Shown: positions 23,709 through 36,238, counted from the stretch's first letter. The stretch is DNA of 64,000 nucleotides from Symsagittifera roscoffensis (GCF_963678635.1 NC_087064.1:55064338-55128337), one strand, 5' to 3'. The notes: generated from the letters alone by a model not told the origin. Program-made: numbers and translations.

Positions 23709-25264
23709 AGCAAATTAGACGGGGGCACTTAAAACGAAATTAGACGGTTTTTTGAAACTGCAATTGTGAGAAAATAGACGAAAGTGAGAGAGATTAAAAT
23801 TGTTTGCAGACAAACTGCAAGTGAAAAATAAAAATGTTTGCCGACAGTTGAATATCGGTAGCCAAAAATGCAAAATTTCAAAATAGTTTCGTCGAAATAT
23901 CGATGTGGACAAAATCTTATTACCAATGAAGGTTATAGATTTAAAAAAGATAGCAAAACCAAATTTGGTTGTCATTATTGCTGTGTTATCTCCAATTGCT
24001 TTGGAAGATTAATGACAAATTTGGAAATTGCAAAAATTATTCGAAAATCAAGCAACCACAGTCACGAACCCGACCTTATCTTCAACGAGGAAGAAAATCC
24101 AAAATGACCGAAATCCAAAATGATCCCACAAAACCGGTGAAAATGATTTACGACGAGCAAGTTAAACTGAATTCGGAAATCGAAAATCCAACGGAGTATC
24201 AAAAAATTAGCAGCGGGCTACTAAAAAAAACGAAATCGAATTTTGCCGAAAATTCCGAGAATTTTACAGAATGTGAAAAGAGATGTTATGTGGAGTAAAA
24301 CGAGCGGCAGACAAGATTTTGTGTTACATCAAAACATTGGATTAGTGATTTTTTGTTCGTTAAAAAACCTGCATTTTTTGCAAAAAAGCAAAAAATTTTG
24401 TGTGACGGAACCTTCAAGACTGCACTAAAACCGTTTCGTCAAATTTTTACAATATTCATTGTAGTGCAAGATCGCAAAGTTTTGTCAATTTGGTGACAAA
24501 ATTGATGCTACAAGTCTATCATTTGGGCTGTTATTTTCATTATTCGCAAGCAGTTTTCCGAAAAATTCAAAATTTTGGTCTTATTATTGCCTGCATGAAT
24601 ATTCGTCCATTTCAATTACTTTGTCGCAAAATCTTCAGCCTAGGATTTTTGCCAATCGACCATGTGATTACAATTGTTGACATTTCAAAACAATCTGGTT
24701 TATGCCGAAGACTGAAAACTTTCTTCCCAAAAGTCGACGATTTGGTCAATTATGTCGAAAAAACTTGGATCCAAAAAACTGGAGTTTTTATGTGGAACGT
24801 TTTTGATAGACCTCAAAAATTTCGAAAGGTGAACCTCCACCCAAAAATTTCGAAAGGTGAACCTCCACCACCACAGAAAAAAGTGGCGTTTGCTCAATGC
24901 CAAAATCCAGCAATTGTAGAACAATTATGAGGAGAATATTATCAGTTTGGACATTTATTGGAGCTATATAGGCGTTATTTGCCGAAATTTGTAAAAAAAA
25001 AAATGAACGTAAATTTTACATGTCAATTCCGCATAATTTATTCAATTGAAAACTGTTCTGTAATATTCGGATTTGACATTTTATGTTCTTTTAAGTTAAT
25101 TGTTTCGATAGGTATTGTCATTTTCTTTTCGTATTTGAAAAACTTTGACTTCTAAGAAAAAAGTTTGTTGGCCCTTTTTTTGTAATAGCAGCAACGTCTG
25201 AAATGCGTGATCTGTAACAAAAATTCCGTTTAATTTAGTTTTTGTAGCATCCGTCTAATTTGCT
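23709..25264 (+). mobile_element. MULE-type DNA transposon with FLYWCH zinc finger, decayed
   Basis: Short terminal inverted repeats AGCAAATTAGACGG (23709-23722) and CCGTCTAATTTGCT (25251-25264) flank transposase remains on the plus strand. Internal GACGG and ATAGACG words recur near both ends. No long target duplication was found beside the repeats, so the true ends may lie slightly outside. Confidence 0.65.
23868..24930 (+). pseudogene. FLYWCH-MULE transposase, frameshifted
   Basis: 23868-24107 encodes a FLYWCH zinc finger: SSKYRCGQNLITNEGYRF, then Cys residues in HYCCVISNCFGRL and a closing SNHSHEP His pair. Downstream, in shifting frames, are MULE-transposase-like phrases: DGTFKTALKPFRQIFTIF near 24400, VYHLGCYFHYSQAVFRKIQ near 24510-24570, and VEKTWIQKTGVFMWNVFDRP near 24760-24810. 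FLYWCH fingers bind DNA and commonly precede MULE transposases in invertebrates. Multiple stops show that the copy cannot make an enzyme. Confidence 0.75.
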
Positions 25265-27490
25265 TATCGTCTATTTTCCTAGGCCCAATTCATAACCTAT
25301 GTTATTGCTAGCCGTGAAATGAGCAATCACTATTTTGACAGACACTGCTACACTTGTCTGTCTAACCGATTGTGCTAACAACCCCTTTGACTCTCTTCAA
25401 TTGTTGAAAAATAACACTCAAAAATTTAGATTTCAATTGAGTTTAGTTTATACTGATCCTTCCCAAGGCAGTTGATTCTTTTTTTTCTATAATTGATTCA
25501 TGGTTTGAGCTGAACTATGCATGTAAATGATTTTGAAAATTTTTTGACATTTTGCAGGGTTGGCGATTTACATTCAAGTTTTTCCAAAACTTCAACAAAT
25601 TTTCGGCCTTCCTATTGATGATTGATCCAAAATTTTCTGAAAAAAAAATTAAAATTCTCCAAACTTTTGGTTTTAAAACACAAATATAGAACATTAAAAA
25701 ACTAGACTAATTATGAATACAACAAAGTCAATTAAAAATAAAAAATGAAAATGCACAATGAAATTTTAAGCAATCAGTTAAATTTTGCGCATAACTAATA
25801 ATCAACAGAATAAAAATCAGAGCAAAAAATTTCAAAACTTTCTGATGATCATCAGCCTTGAAGCAGTTTTAGGCAAACAGATAAGGTAGATTAAGTCACC
25901 AAAAAAAGCGCCTATGAATCAATGAAATGAACTAGCAATCATCAGTTTTTGGCGAAGAAAAGTTTTGCAAAAATCTTTAATCGTTTCACGATTAAAGAAT
26001 TTTAAAAATTTTTGGGGAAAATTTGAGAAAATAATGATGAATTTCACTTCAATAGTTCTCTAGGGCAGTCATGAAAACATTGTAGGAATCAAATAAAAAT
26101 TTGGAATGAAATTATAAGAAACATCGAACAGTGTCAAATTGAGTTTTAGCGAAAGTTGAGTTTTTTTCAAAAATTTTTGATGGTTATCCGTTTCAAAGCC
26201 ATTTCAGGCAACCATCCTTATTGTCTTGCTAACTTTGTGATTAAAATGAAACATCAGAACCAAAAAAGATAAGACAATTGACAAGTTAATTTACACCAAA
26301 CACGTATTCTTAAAATTATTTTAAAAATCTTTTCTCTGAAATCTACCATGATTTGGTATTTTAATAGTGTTTCGGAGAAGCTTGACTAAGTGTTTGCCCA
26401 ATAATTTGCTATGAATAGTTTTTAGAAAGAATAAAAAAAATTGTTTGGATATCTTTAAAAATCTTGAAGATCTTTTCAAGATTGCAAATAAAATCAAATT
26501 CCTCTGTTGAGCTGCAGGAGCGATAGTACATGTTTCTCAGGCTGTATTCATGTAATTTAGACACTTAGGCACCTTGGAAAAAGCCGGAATTATTTTAAAG
26601 TTTCTCTGCTATCTTTAAAAAACCTTAAAGAAACTTCAAGAAATTGGCAAAATTTTCAAGGTGACTAGACCTAGGCCATGACCTTAAAAAATTGAGCTCA
26701 AAATAATAATTTTTGAATGATAAGCAAAATTCTGTCAAAAAAGCTAGTTAAAAGTCGAAATTTGTCTAAGGAAAAAAACACCCCGAGCAAAAATAGTCCG
26801 TCACTTTCTTCGAAAATCGAACAAAAATTTGAAGCGTAGATCAGACATAGACAATTCTGAGCCATATATTTTCGTCTGTTGAACGTATTCTAACTTTTTG
26901 AAAATGCAACATGAAAAAACAGTGTTACTCGTATCAGGGCAAAACCCTAAAATATTCGACTACTCTCGAATAGTTTTTGGTTAAGGAAATATCGACAAAC
27001 TATCAGTTTTAAGCTGAATATTAAGAATCGTGTAAACAATTGAAGATCAATCAGCCTACCTCAATTTAATTTGGAACGATTTTGTGGTGCGGGATAAATC
27101 ACCACGCGTAAAAATTGTGCGGTAAATTTTCAGCATCAAAGTATCACAGCGCTCTTATAATGACGCTAGTCTGTTAGTCTATAAGTGAGTGTGTTACGGC
27201 AACCTTTAAGTCGAGGACAGTGTAGTGGGGAGCGCGACCCAACTGGGAACACAAAATTCCATGAATTGATCCCTCGAGTGAAATGATTTTGAGAACTGGT
27301 TTAAAAAAAACACCTCGAGCACATTTATTACACCTTGGTTGACATCGCACACCCTATTAGTGCTGATTTAGCTTCACTATAGCAATGTTCAAAGTTTTGG
27401 TGCAGCAACATAGATCAAATATAGAATGGTTGAGCCAACTAAATTTATATAGAAGAAATTACGTATTGTCATCAGTAGCCGGTTTTATGA
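25265..27490. other. No gene; degraded foldback relatives
   Basis: AT-rich. 26740-27140 contains diverged pieces of the foldback family at 46744-47663 (ACTCGTATCAGGGCAAAACC, TTGTCTAAGGAAAAAAACAC, and TTAATTTGGAACGATTTTG). Nothing coding was recognised. Confidence 0.4.
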
Positions 27491-27495
27491 TCAGA

Positions 27496-28500
27496 CGGTA
27501 GCGACCAGACTGCCGTGACCGAGATTGGATTTTTTCAGACCGCCGCGACCAAAATTTGGTATTTCCAGACTTTGCGGACCGAGGCAATATCCGCGACCGG
27601 TGTGACCGAAGGAAAGTTAACCGCGACCGGCGCGACGGAAAGAAAAACAGTCATGGTGGTCGAAACATTAGTCGCGACAGTCAAAAAAATAGTCGCGGCA
27701 TGGTCAAAAAAATAGTAGCGGCGGTCGAAAAATTAGTCGCGACGGTCGAAAAAGTAGCCTTGGCGGTCGAAAACTTAGTCGCGTCGGTCAAAAAATTAGT
27801 CCCAGCAGAGTCGAACAATTAGTTGAGGCGGTTGAAAAAATAATTGCGGCGGTCAAAACATTAGTCGCGGCGGTCGAAAACATTGTTGCGCGTGGTAGAA
27901 AAACTATGCCTTGTCCAATTTTTCTACCTGCGGGACTAAATTTTCTACCATGCCGCGACTAAAAACTTGACAGCCGCGACTAGTTTTTCGACCGCTGCGA
28001 CTTATTATTCGACCATGCCGCGACTAACTTTTTGACCACCACGACTAATTTTTAGACCCCCACAGCTAATTTTTCGACGCCACAACTTATTTTTCGACCG
28101 CGCCGCGTCTAATTTTTCGACCGCCGCGACTTATTTTTCTACCACGGCCCGTTTCTAATTTTCGACCACGGCCCGTTATTTATTTTTCGACCACGACCCG
28201 TGACCAATTTTGCGACCACGGTAACTAGTTTTCGACCGCCGCGACTGTTTTTCGACAACCGTGACTAATTTTTTGACTGCCGCGACTAACTTTTTGACCG
28301 CCGTGACTAATTTTGTGGCCATCGCGACCGAGATACGGTTTTTTTAGTATTCCAGAGCTTGTCCGCGACCTAAAGCCTTGTCCAGACTATCGATTTCCGG
28401 TCGCGGAAATGTTAATTCTATTTCCGCGACCGACGAACATTAATTAAAATTTTCGTGACCGACATAGTCGAAAAAATAGTTGCGAACCGCTACCCGTGCA
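27496..28500. repeat. Inverted pair of 21-bp GC-rich minisatellites
   Basis: 27640-27900 is a diverged tandem array of a 21-bp unit close to GTCGCGGCGGTCGAAAAATTA. 27940-28340 is an array of its reverse complement (CCGCGACTAATTTTTCGAC), so the whole forms a giant imperfect foldback with its turn near 27920. The flanks at 27496 and 28490 also mirror each other (GGTAGCGACC and CCGCTACC). The base composition is strikingly GC-rich against the surroundings. Confidence 0.85.
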
Positions 28501-28569
28501 GACCAAGGCCGCATCTGTGAAATCACTCTGAACAATGTGTTTTTCACTTCAAATTTATCCTGTGATGTA

Positions 28570-28710
28570 ACTACATGGTTAGGGGAGCAGTGGTGAAGTG
28601 GTTACGTCTTGAGGGTGAAGCAACATTACCCAGCCCAGAAAAATAACCAAAAAACTTGCATGTATTTTTTAAACAGGGGCACAACAGCGGTTCGCCGTGA
28701 TGAGCTGTAC
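28570..28710 (+). repeat. Possible tRNA-derived SINE head
   Basis: GAGCAGTGGTGAAGTGGTTA contains an A-box-like TGGTGAAGTGG, and GCGGTTCGCCG about 95 bases later resembles a B box. The spacing is too long for a tRNA, so at most this is a SINE-type relic. Confidence 0.2.
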
Positions 28711-29075
28711 AGCTCCAGTGTTGGTCCTTTCCCCTGTGGATAAAAAGGTCTTAATCTGGTTCTCATTTCTATGCGATGAGACAACTGATAACAAAAGACA
28801 TCTCGCAATAAAAGACGGCACGCTATACAAGACAATTCCCAATATGCTCACCGCCGCAGTTGTGCCAACGGTTTGCGAGCTTTCCAACAGAGGCTAGGAC
28901 TTTTTGCGAAATAGGGCTTAGCACCGGCGACCATAAAGCAAAATTTTTCCGTTATATATTAATTTTCAAATTTTGCGAGTTGTCGCTTTCCTTAATTTTT
29001 GCAAAAAATCTTTTGTTACGAGATGTAACGATCTACTAACGGCTTTTGGCTCGACATCAAAAAGCCTATCAGAAA

Positions 29076-29402
29076 TGTAAAAAGTATTATTGTTTGATCA
29101 TTTAACCTCTATACTGATCGTTGACCTTTACGTTGTTAATTTATATACACCTGCCAAAAGCGCAACGGCTTTTGGTAGACTTGGAATTTGCGCACTATCT
29201 TTTATGATATGCAACAAATCAACCGAAACTAATTCAATCTTTTGAATATCTCTTACTTTAGATAGCATCACCGTCTTTTATTTAGTCTTAAATAAAAGCC
29301 TACATTTTATCGTAGGAATCTTAACCAACCTTAGTCTTAATCTAGTCTTAGTTTAAGTTGCCACTCTTAATCATCTACGAGAGTTATCCTAATTTTTTAA
29401 CA
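29076..29402 (+). repeat. 5' LTR
   Basis: TG...CA repeat, 327 bp, matching 36239-36559. The final ACA overlaps the ATG of the gag reading, and TGGTGCAGTC immediately after is the probable primer-binding site. Confidence 0.92.
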
Positions 29403-31192
29403 TGGTGCAGTCTAACGAATGGAACCTACGAGGACTAGAGTTTTTTTGGAACAGTTCATCAAACGAAAATCAACACGACTGGGAAAGGTGGTCGGAAAAG
29501 TTTCAATTGACAATTATTGCGAAAGATTCCGTAGACATCGAAGATGTAATTAACCCACCGATAAGAAACGAACTAACTTACCCTACGGCAGAACCACCGG
29601 ACCCGTCCGATGATCAAGCCCGTCGGGCCGAAAAAGAAGAACATCACAGAATAGCAGTACAAAATTAAAACGAAGAAGTGAGAAGGAGAAGGGCGGAAGA
29701 TAACGCAAAATTTAACGGACTCCAAATCGGAGATATTGACAAGAAGCTAAAATCACAGTTATACCTAGCACTCGGAAAAGAAGGACAGAAATGCTTCTCT
29801 CATAAAAACCCTGGTAAAAGAATTTTGGATATCAATTTCGCAGAGTTTTGGGAACTACTAAAAACTACCAACACGATCACTACAAACTTAACATACGAAA
29901 GATTTAATTTTTTTGGCCGAAGACAGAAAGAATATGAGTCCTTAGAAAAATTCCACGAAATACTTTCTGAACTAGCAAAAAATTGTAAACTGGGGGAACT
30001 CGAGTCAGAATTAGTAAGAGACATTTTCATCACAAACATGAGAAATGTCGAGATCCAAAAGAAACTATGCATAGAATACTTGACCCCAGAAAACTTACTA
30101 TCTTACGTATTAGTTCACGAAAAAAGTACTAAAATCCATCAACAGTACTTAAAATTCCCAACTTATAACGCAGTAACAAGACCACAATACGTAAAGAATG
30201 AACCAACCCTAAACATCATTGAAAATAACAAATGCCTCAACTGTGGTCAGCAATTCAAAAAAGGACAACTAACCACATGCCCTGCCAGAGATAGAAACTG
30301 CAATACGTGCGGACGCAAAGGACATTTCGCTAAACATTGCAGGAGTTCAGCAAGAACACAAACTAACATCGTCGAACAGAACCGAGTACCTCAAGAAGAC
30401 GAAAATACCCGGGTCAACCCGCAGGAAAATCCCGAATTTGAGGTCAACTTAGACGATTTCTTAGTTCTAGCTGTAGACACAGATAGCCAAATAAATGCTG
30501 TAGAAGACAAAATAGAGCGCGGAGTGAGAACAGTATTCAACCACGAAGGATTAGAACTGAAAAAGACACTAAAGGTATCTCTGGGAAATTTCAACCCTTA
30601 CTATACCGAAATTCAAATCGACTCAGCAAGTCCAGTTTCTTTCATGAAAAAAGATCTACTACACGAATTGAAGATACGAGATAGATTTTTAAAACTAGAA
30701 TCTGTGGACGAAATAACAAAGAAAGCATACCAGGGCTTCGGGAGTACAATCAACATTATTGGAAGAGTTCGAGTGAGAATCCGATCGAAGGGATGGGAGG
30801 CTAACGACCAAAAACTTTTCATCACCGAAGGGGCTGAAAGAAATCTACTGGGAAACGACATCTTACCGAATCTGGGAATCGTAGTATTTCAGAAACAACC
30901 CCCACCCAATGGGCCAAAGTCATGGAAAGACCAGAAAGCATCACCCATTGGGACAAATGTCAACCAAATAAAATTCGCATCGGATAACAAACAGGATCAA
31001 AGCCAAGAGACACCATCTCAAAGTGAGTTTAAAATATACATATCAAAACACTTTTCAGACCTCATAAAAAGAACGGGTAGATCAAAGAACTACGTAGTTA
31101 ATACTTATTTTAACGAACCGTTAAAACCGATACAGGTGAAAGGGAAACGTATCCCGATCCATCTTCTCCATATTTTGATCCATATTTTGTAA
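29402..31192 (+). pseudogene. Gag-protease region of the Gypsy-like element
   Basis: One frame from ATG at 29402, interrupted by TAA at 29666-29668 and resumed in the same frame to 31192. Gag capsid: FAEFWELLKTTNTITTNL, KFHEILSELAKNCKLGE, RDIFITNMRNVEIQKKL. Knuckles at 30233-30340: a first Cys-x2-Cys...Cys unit lacking its His, and a canonical C-N-T-C-G-R-K-G-H-F-A-K-H-C. The protease follows (about 30575-30884) with EIQIDSASPVSFM, where Asp-Ser-Ala replaces the common Asp-Ser/Thr-Gly, and a C-terminal LLGNDILPNLGI. The 3' end (PLKPIQVKGKRIPIHLL) is the usual lead-in to RT. Gag forms particles and the protease processes the polyprotein. Confidence 0.88.
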
Positions 31193-31202
31193 TAGATATC
31201 AA

Positions 31203-31846
31203 ATGCCGAACCTATTCGAACTAATTGACAACGTAGCAGTTACGATTAGCGGCCACGATGAAAGAAATATCTGGTTTTCATCGATTGATCTAAATTATGC
31301 CTACAGTCAAATACCGCTTTCTAAAAAGGCAAGTAATCAGTGTAATTTTAACATTGTGGGGGGAGAAGTAACGGGTTCCTACCGTTTTAAAACCGGATTT
31401 TACGGACTAGGCGATATGCCTAATGAATTTCAACGCATAATGGACCGTTTGACGGAAAAATTACCAAATGTTACCTCGACGACATCCTAATCGCCACCGT
31501 GGGTAGCGAGGAGGAACATAAAAAGCTAGTCATTAACGTGTTAAAAACACTAGATGACGAGGGACTAGCCATAAAATGGGAAAAATGCACATTCTTAACT
31601 CACAACATAGAATGGTTGGGATTTAAAATCGACGCAAAAGGGACGACACCACTAATACATAAATCTGACGCAATCAGAAACCTGAAGGAACCAAACTGTA
31701 TCAAAGATATCAGATCATTAATGGGATCGATTAATCAATTTAATAAGTTCACACCAAACTTAGCGTCCCTATCAACACCGTTTAGAGAACTTATGCAAAA
31801 AAATAAACCAATTAGGTGGTCTACAGTACACACGGAAAGCGTTTGA
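31203..31846 (+). pseudogene. Reverse transcriptase, N-terminally deleted and frameshifted
   Basis: Reads MPNLFELIDNVAVTISG, WFSSIDLNYAYSQIPL (first catalytic Asp) and FKTGFYGLGDMPNEFQ. The catalytic Y-L-D-D box at 31472-31483 is in the other frame, and coding continues there to 31846 with the thumb (TFLTHNIEWLGFKIDAKG). Between RIPIHLL (end of the upstream ORF) and MPNLFELID the fingers motifs of about 50-60 residues expected in Gypsy RTs are absent, with CATATTTTG repeated at the junction. The enzyme is dead in this copy. Confidence 0.88.
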
Positions 31847-34310
31847 AAAAATCAAGAAAGAAATTTGTAATACGGTGACGAACCATCATTTCGATGTAAA
31901 ACTGGACACTCGAGTGAAATGCGATGCCTCACATTTAGGATTGGGCGCGTCGATCAAACAGGACCATCGGGGGAATTGGAAGACCGTAGCGTTCGCTAGC
32001 AGATTTTTGAATATTGCCGAATTAAAAGACAGCACTAATGAACTCGAACTACTGGGATTAGTGTGGTCACTAGACCATTTCAAAAATTACCTACTGGGCA
32101 AACAATTCTCAATTTTAACAGACCACAAAGCCTTAATAGGAGCACTGAAAGACGATAAATATACTAAAACGGCCCAATCACGTCTCACCCGTTGGGCGGA
32201 CAAACTACTACCGTTCGACTTTACCGTCGAACAATTACCCGGTAAAGATATGGGATTCGTTGATTATATATCCCGACACCCATCGGGTGAACCCGTACCA
32301 GTTTCCCTGGATGACGAAAAATTTGTTATCGCTTCAGTAAATCAGATTAGTACGCTCCTAGGTTTTGATCACCTAATGCCGAGAAACTCGTGGTCGCAAA
32401 TAAGAAATAAATTCTCTCAACATTTCTTAGCACATGACGTCACTTCCTGCAACACGATTGGCCAGTCAACAGATCATATGACCAGTCAAGAAATAGAACG
32501 TGAGAAACGAATTGCTAATGCCGCTGAAACGTTCCAAGCGATAGCTAACTATTCCAACATTTCAGTGTGCCAAAATTCTCACTGGCGTACAGAACAGTGT
32601 GACTCATCTTGCAAATTAAACGACTTTTTTACGAATTTTAACATCCTGAAAGAAATGGCAGAACAAAATGAATTTAACCAACAGAAAGAACTTATTGCTA
32701 ATGAAAACATGGACTCTTTAACACCAAGCACCAGTAACCCGTCGGATAATCCCGTGAAAAGATCACCTAGTAAAAAGAAAACAGTCAGTATATTCCATTT
32801 TTCTTGGCCAGAAATATTCGATTCAAAATTTATGTCCCTCTTATCAAAACAAGATCTAGTTCTGAAAAAGATAATTAAAGCAATTGAGGAAGACCGCAAA
32901 CAAGATATTCTACAACTGGGAAACTACTATAAATCGTACTTAAATAATTTACATGTCAGCGGAGGATGTCTTTATCTGGACAATCGGTTAGTTATCCCAG
33001 CACGTCTAAGATCGACAATGCTCAACCGACTACACAAAGCCCACCCTGGCCAGTTCGCACTGAAGAGTCTGGCAACTCAATACATCTGGAGGCCGAAAAT
33101 TTACCGCGAAATTCAAGTCCCCGGCGAAAACTGTATTGAGTGCGTGAAAGCAGGTAAAAACTTGAAACCTCTTATAAAACACAATACCCTAGGGAAACTC
33201 CCAACGGTCGAAGAGCCAAACCAAGAAATGGAATTAGATTTCGCCGGTCCGTTACCTTTACTATGGGGAACAAAAAAATACATATTAGTGTGCGTGGACA
33301 GATTTTCAAAACTCCCATCAGCCCAAATAACATCCAGCACATCGCCAAAATCTATCATAAACTTCCTTAGTAAATACATTGCTTTACACGGGATACCTAG
33401 AACCATTAGAACAGATCAAGGATCTGGTTTTATCTCCAAGGAAGTCAGAGAATTCTGTCACGATCACAATATAAAAGTGATATTTAGCCCAGTGGGTGAT
33501 CATAGAGCTACCGGACTAGTGGAACGTCTAATCAGAACCATTAAGGAAAGACTCTTGGTTATGGCACAAGAACGTCCAAAACCTTCGCTAGAATCTGCAC
33601 TTTTGAAAATAATAAAATGTTTAAGAACGGTAACTCAACAGTCGCTTAACTGCTCTCCCTTCGAAGCACATTTTGGTAGATCCCCAAACACCATCTGGCA
33701 TAATTTGGTCAAATCACCCTCTTCGAATAACCTTGATTGGAATAAAACTTTGTTATGCATAGATAAGGGCAAAAAACTAATGAGCCGAGAGCAAAGACAC
33801 GACTGGGACGCCCCCGATGATATAGAAGATGGAGATGTTGACGAAAACTCATCGTCCTCGGAGGATATCTCAAATGCAGTGAGATACGTACCAACCAGTG
33901 CTGGATCCCCAGTAAAAGTGCTTTCTCGGGCAGAAAAGAGAAATGCCTTGGGCATAAAGGACTCAATACTGAATAACCCGCCGGGTAAGACCATTATTTA
34001 TCGAAAAGTCCAAGGTAGAACGAAAAGTGAACCATTCTATAGAGTACTCAAGGATGAAATTGTAAGGGAGTCAGACCACACAGTTACCTTGAAAAATGGT
34101 AAAATAATACGTAAATTTGATTTAGCCATTAAAAGACAATGCTCCCAGAAGAAACCCAGCCCGAGAAAACGAGATCAACTAGTTAGATTCTATGCGACTA
34201 AAGGACTGAGGAAAACTACAAAACCGCCGAGAAATGTCGGATTTAAAATTTCAAGAACGACGCAAAAAAAAGAAACCTCCAGTGGAAATTCGAAGAGCTT
34301 GCTATTGTGA
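31847..34310 (+). pseudogene. RNase H and integrase part of pol
   Basis: After a frame change near 31845, coding resumes as AFEKIKKEICNTV and runs to TGA at 34308. RNase H, about 31900-32290: VKCDASHLGLGASI, STNELELLGLVWSLDHFK and LTDHKALIGAL. A polar linker follows. Integrase, about 32850-33690: zinc-binding His/His in RLHKAHPGQ and Cys/Cys in NCIECVK, then catalytic Asp in EMELDFAGPLP, Asp in IRTDQGSGF, and Glu in GLVERLIRTIKERL. The C-terminal basic region contains EPFYRVLKDEIVRESDHTV. The active-site residues of both domains are intact. Confidence 0.92.
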
Positions 34311-35500
34311 AGCGAAAAGCGGCCATTAACAGCTCTAGAGAAACTCTTCTCAGAGAGGAAGAAGAACAGAGGAAGAGATTGAGAATCCCAATAGGCCTTG
34401 AAAGTGACCAAGAATCAAGCCCGTCGGGTAAACCCGACCTTCGAAAAAGTTGCGTAAATGAACCTGGATTGATGATCGAACCACATGAAGAGATTTCAGA
34501 CGATAATGCTAGCGACCTAATTTCGCTAAAAGACCTCAAGGATAAAACATTACTCGAAGCTACAAAACCGGATGAACACCTAATCTCCGACCGAACAGAT
34601 CGTAAGCCAGAAATACCGGACCATGTTGAACAGAAGGTCGAGTTGGATAAGATTCCCTTGATCGACTTGGATTCTGGTGATAATGAAAGGGACCTACAAG
34701 TGACCCCACAGTTGGTTCTCTTGGACACTATGGAGGAGGCCAATCAACCGAATCAAGAAAAGCCGCTTCTTCCGGAGAATCATGGACGGGAATTTACCGA
34801 GATTAGTGTAGAACCAATCGCCATGGCGGAGGCGGAATCTAAGCAACTATACTCTGACCTCTCCACTAAAAAACCGAAACTGTCCGGTACCGCGAAGAGG
34901 AAAGCGTCATCTCCAACGAAATCACCACCTTCGAAGAAATTGTCAGAAATCTTTACACGACAGAACACCAGACCTATGCGAACTAGACAGCCTCCCAAGA
35001 TGCTAGGCGAGAGAGTGTTTACCAGTGTAGTCGATTTAACAAATGAAGATCAGGACGGCCCATTATTTAATTCACCTAGTCCTGCCCCAGCTTACACAAC
35101 GATAGAAGCAACTACCGTAGAAATGGAAAGCCACCAAGTCGACTTAGTAGACCTGACAACCTTAACACCACCCTCATCTTCGCGTCCCACGATAATTCAC
35201 TTGCGGGAAGAAAGCTCTGCCTACCCAAGTGATCCAAAGCCCTCGGTAGCAGATGACCAACATACTCCTCGTAAGAAGGTCAAATTTAGTCCGGAGGTCT
35301 GTACCACTCAATTTGACCCATCGGGCCTACCCTCCGAAACCTAATCTTCAACATCTGCTCACACTGTACCTGACCCAGACTGGCTGAACACTTCCTCTAT
35401 CATTTCGGCGATAGAACTCCTAGGACGGCCAATGACGCTGGAGGAGTTAAGGAGATGGACAATTAACAAAGCGGCAATTCGGGAAACGAATGAGAAGTAG
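34307..35500 (+). pseudogene. Downstream ORF with SUMO-interaction-like motifs, one in-frame stop
   Basis: Overlaps the pol stop by 4 bases in the -1 frame and begins with GTG rather than ATG, so it may be reached by frameshifting from pol or by splicing. It runs to TAA at 35342, then continues in the same frame (SSTSAHTVPDPDWLN, EELRRWTINKAAIRETNEK) to TAG at 35498, so the ancestral product was about 397 residues. It is hydrophilic and acidic, with basic nuclear-signal-like clusters (MKRKAA, KKPKLSGTAKRK). Candidate SUMO-interaction motifs: KIPLIDLDSGDNE (residue 115 on), SVVDLTNEDQD (240 on) and VDLVDLTT (278 on). RTRQPPKML resembles the R/P-rich C-terminal motif of Gypsy pol proteins, so it could also be a pol extension. 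Function unknown. Confidence 0.7.
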
Positions 35501-36238
35501 GAGTTTCAGTCTAGATGCTATCATAAACTTTCATAAACTCTTAAAAACTCTTAGTACTCTAGTATCCTGTTTATTGTTGAATGTTACTTAACATTCCATC
35601 GCCTTTAGAGTCTTATAAACTTCCAGTGCTCGCATAATACGCCAAAAACTTAGATTACTTTGATAACACTTAAAGCTTTATTTGAGCCCCATAACCTCGC
35701 TTGAATGTCGTTAAAGTTCTCTTCACCCATTGGGTGCTACCACTGGATAACCATTAGATCTATCCGTCTCAGTACTGCCTCTTATTTTGGCCTGCCTTTG
35801 GAGATATTTCCCTGCCTATCTTACTGCCTCATTCACCCCAGTGCTATTCCAGTTCCTTGCTCGTCCCTAGTAACTGGCCTATATTTAATTTTACCTGACG
35901 AAAACATGCTATTTGATCTAAGGTGCTTTGTTTTTGTTCTTTTGTGTTATTAATTGAAGAATACTTCTTCCGGCCCATCGGGCCTGTTCGCACGGTCCTT
36001 CCCGAACCGTACACCCGTTCCTTCGACCTAGTAACCGTGTATGTAGAATTTTTGTTAGTATGAAATACGCTCTTTTGGCCCTCGGTGCTTTACCAAGATT
36101 ATGTCTCTAGCAATTCAGATCCACTTTTGGGGATCTTGGCCGACGAGCCCACTTGTTCATTCACCCGAGCGCTTAATTACTTTTTTTTTCTTCTTGCGAG
36201 GCGAAAGTAATAGCTTTTAGATAAATTTTCGCGGGGAA
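35501..36238 (+). other. 3' untranslated region of the retrotransposon
   Basis: Non-coding 738 bp between the last ORF and the 3' LTR, ending with the polypurine-like GCGGGGAA. No hairpin or ORF of note. Confidence 0.6.

Noticed and set aside
28570-28710. Functional tRNA gene
   Set aside because: A-box-like and B-box-like words are about 95 bp apart with no acceptor stem; kept only as a weak SINE hint.
29402-29668. Separate short gene at the LTR edge
   Set aside because: It shares the frame of the following gag reading and is separated only by one TAA, so it is the gag N-terminus.
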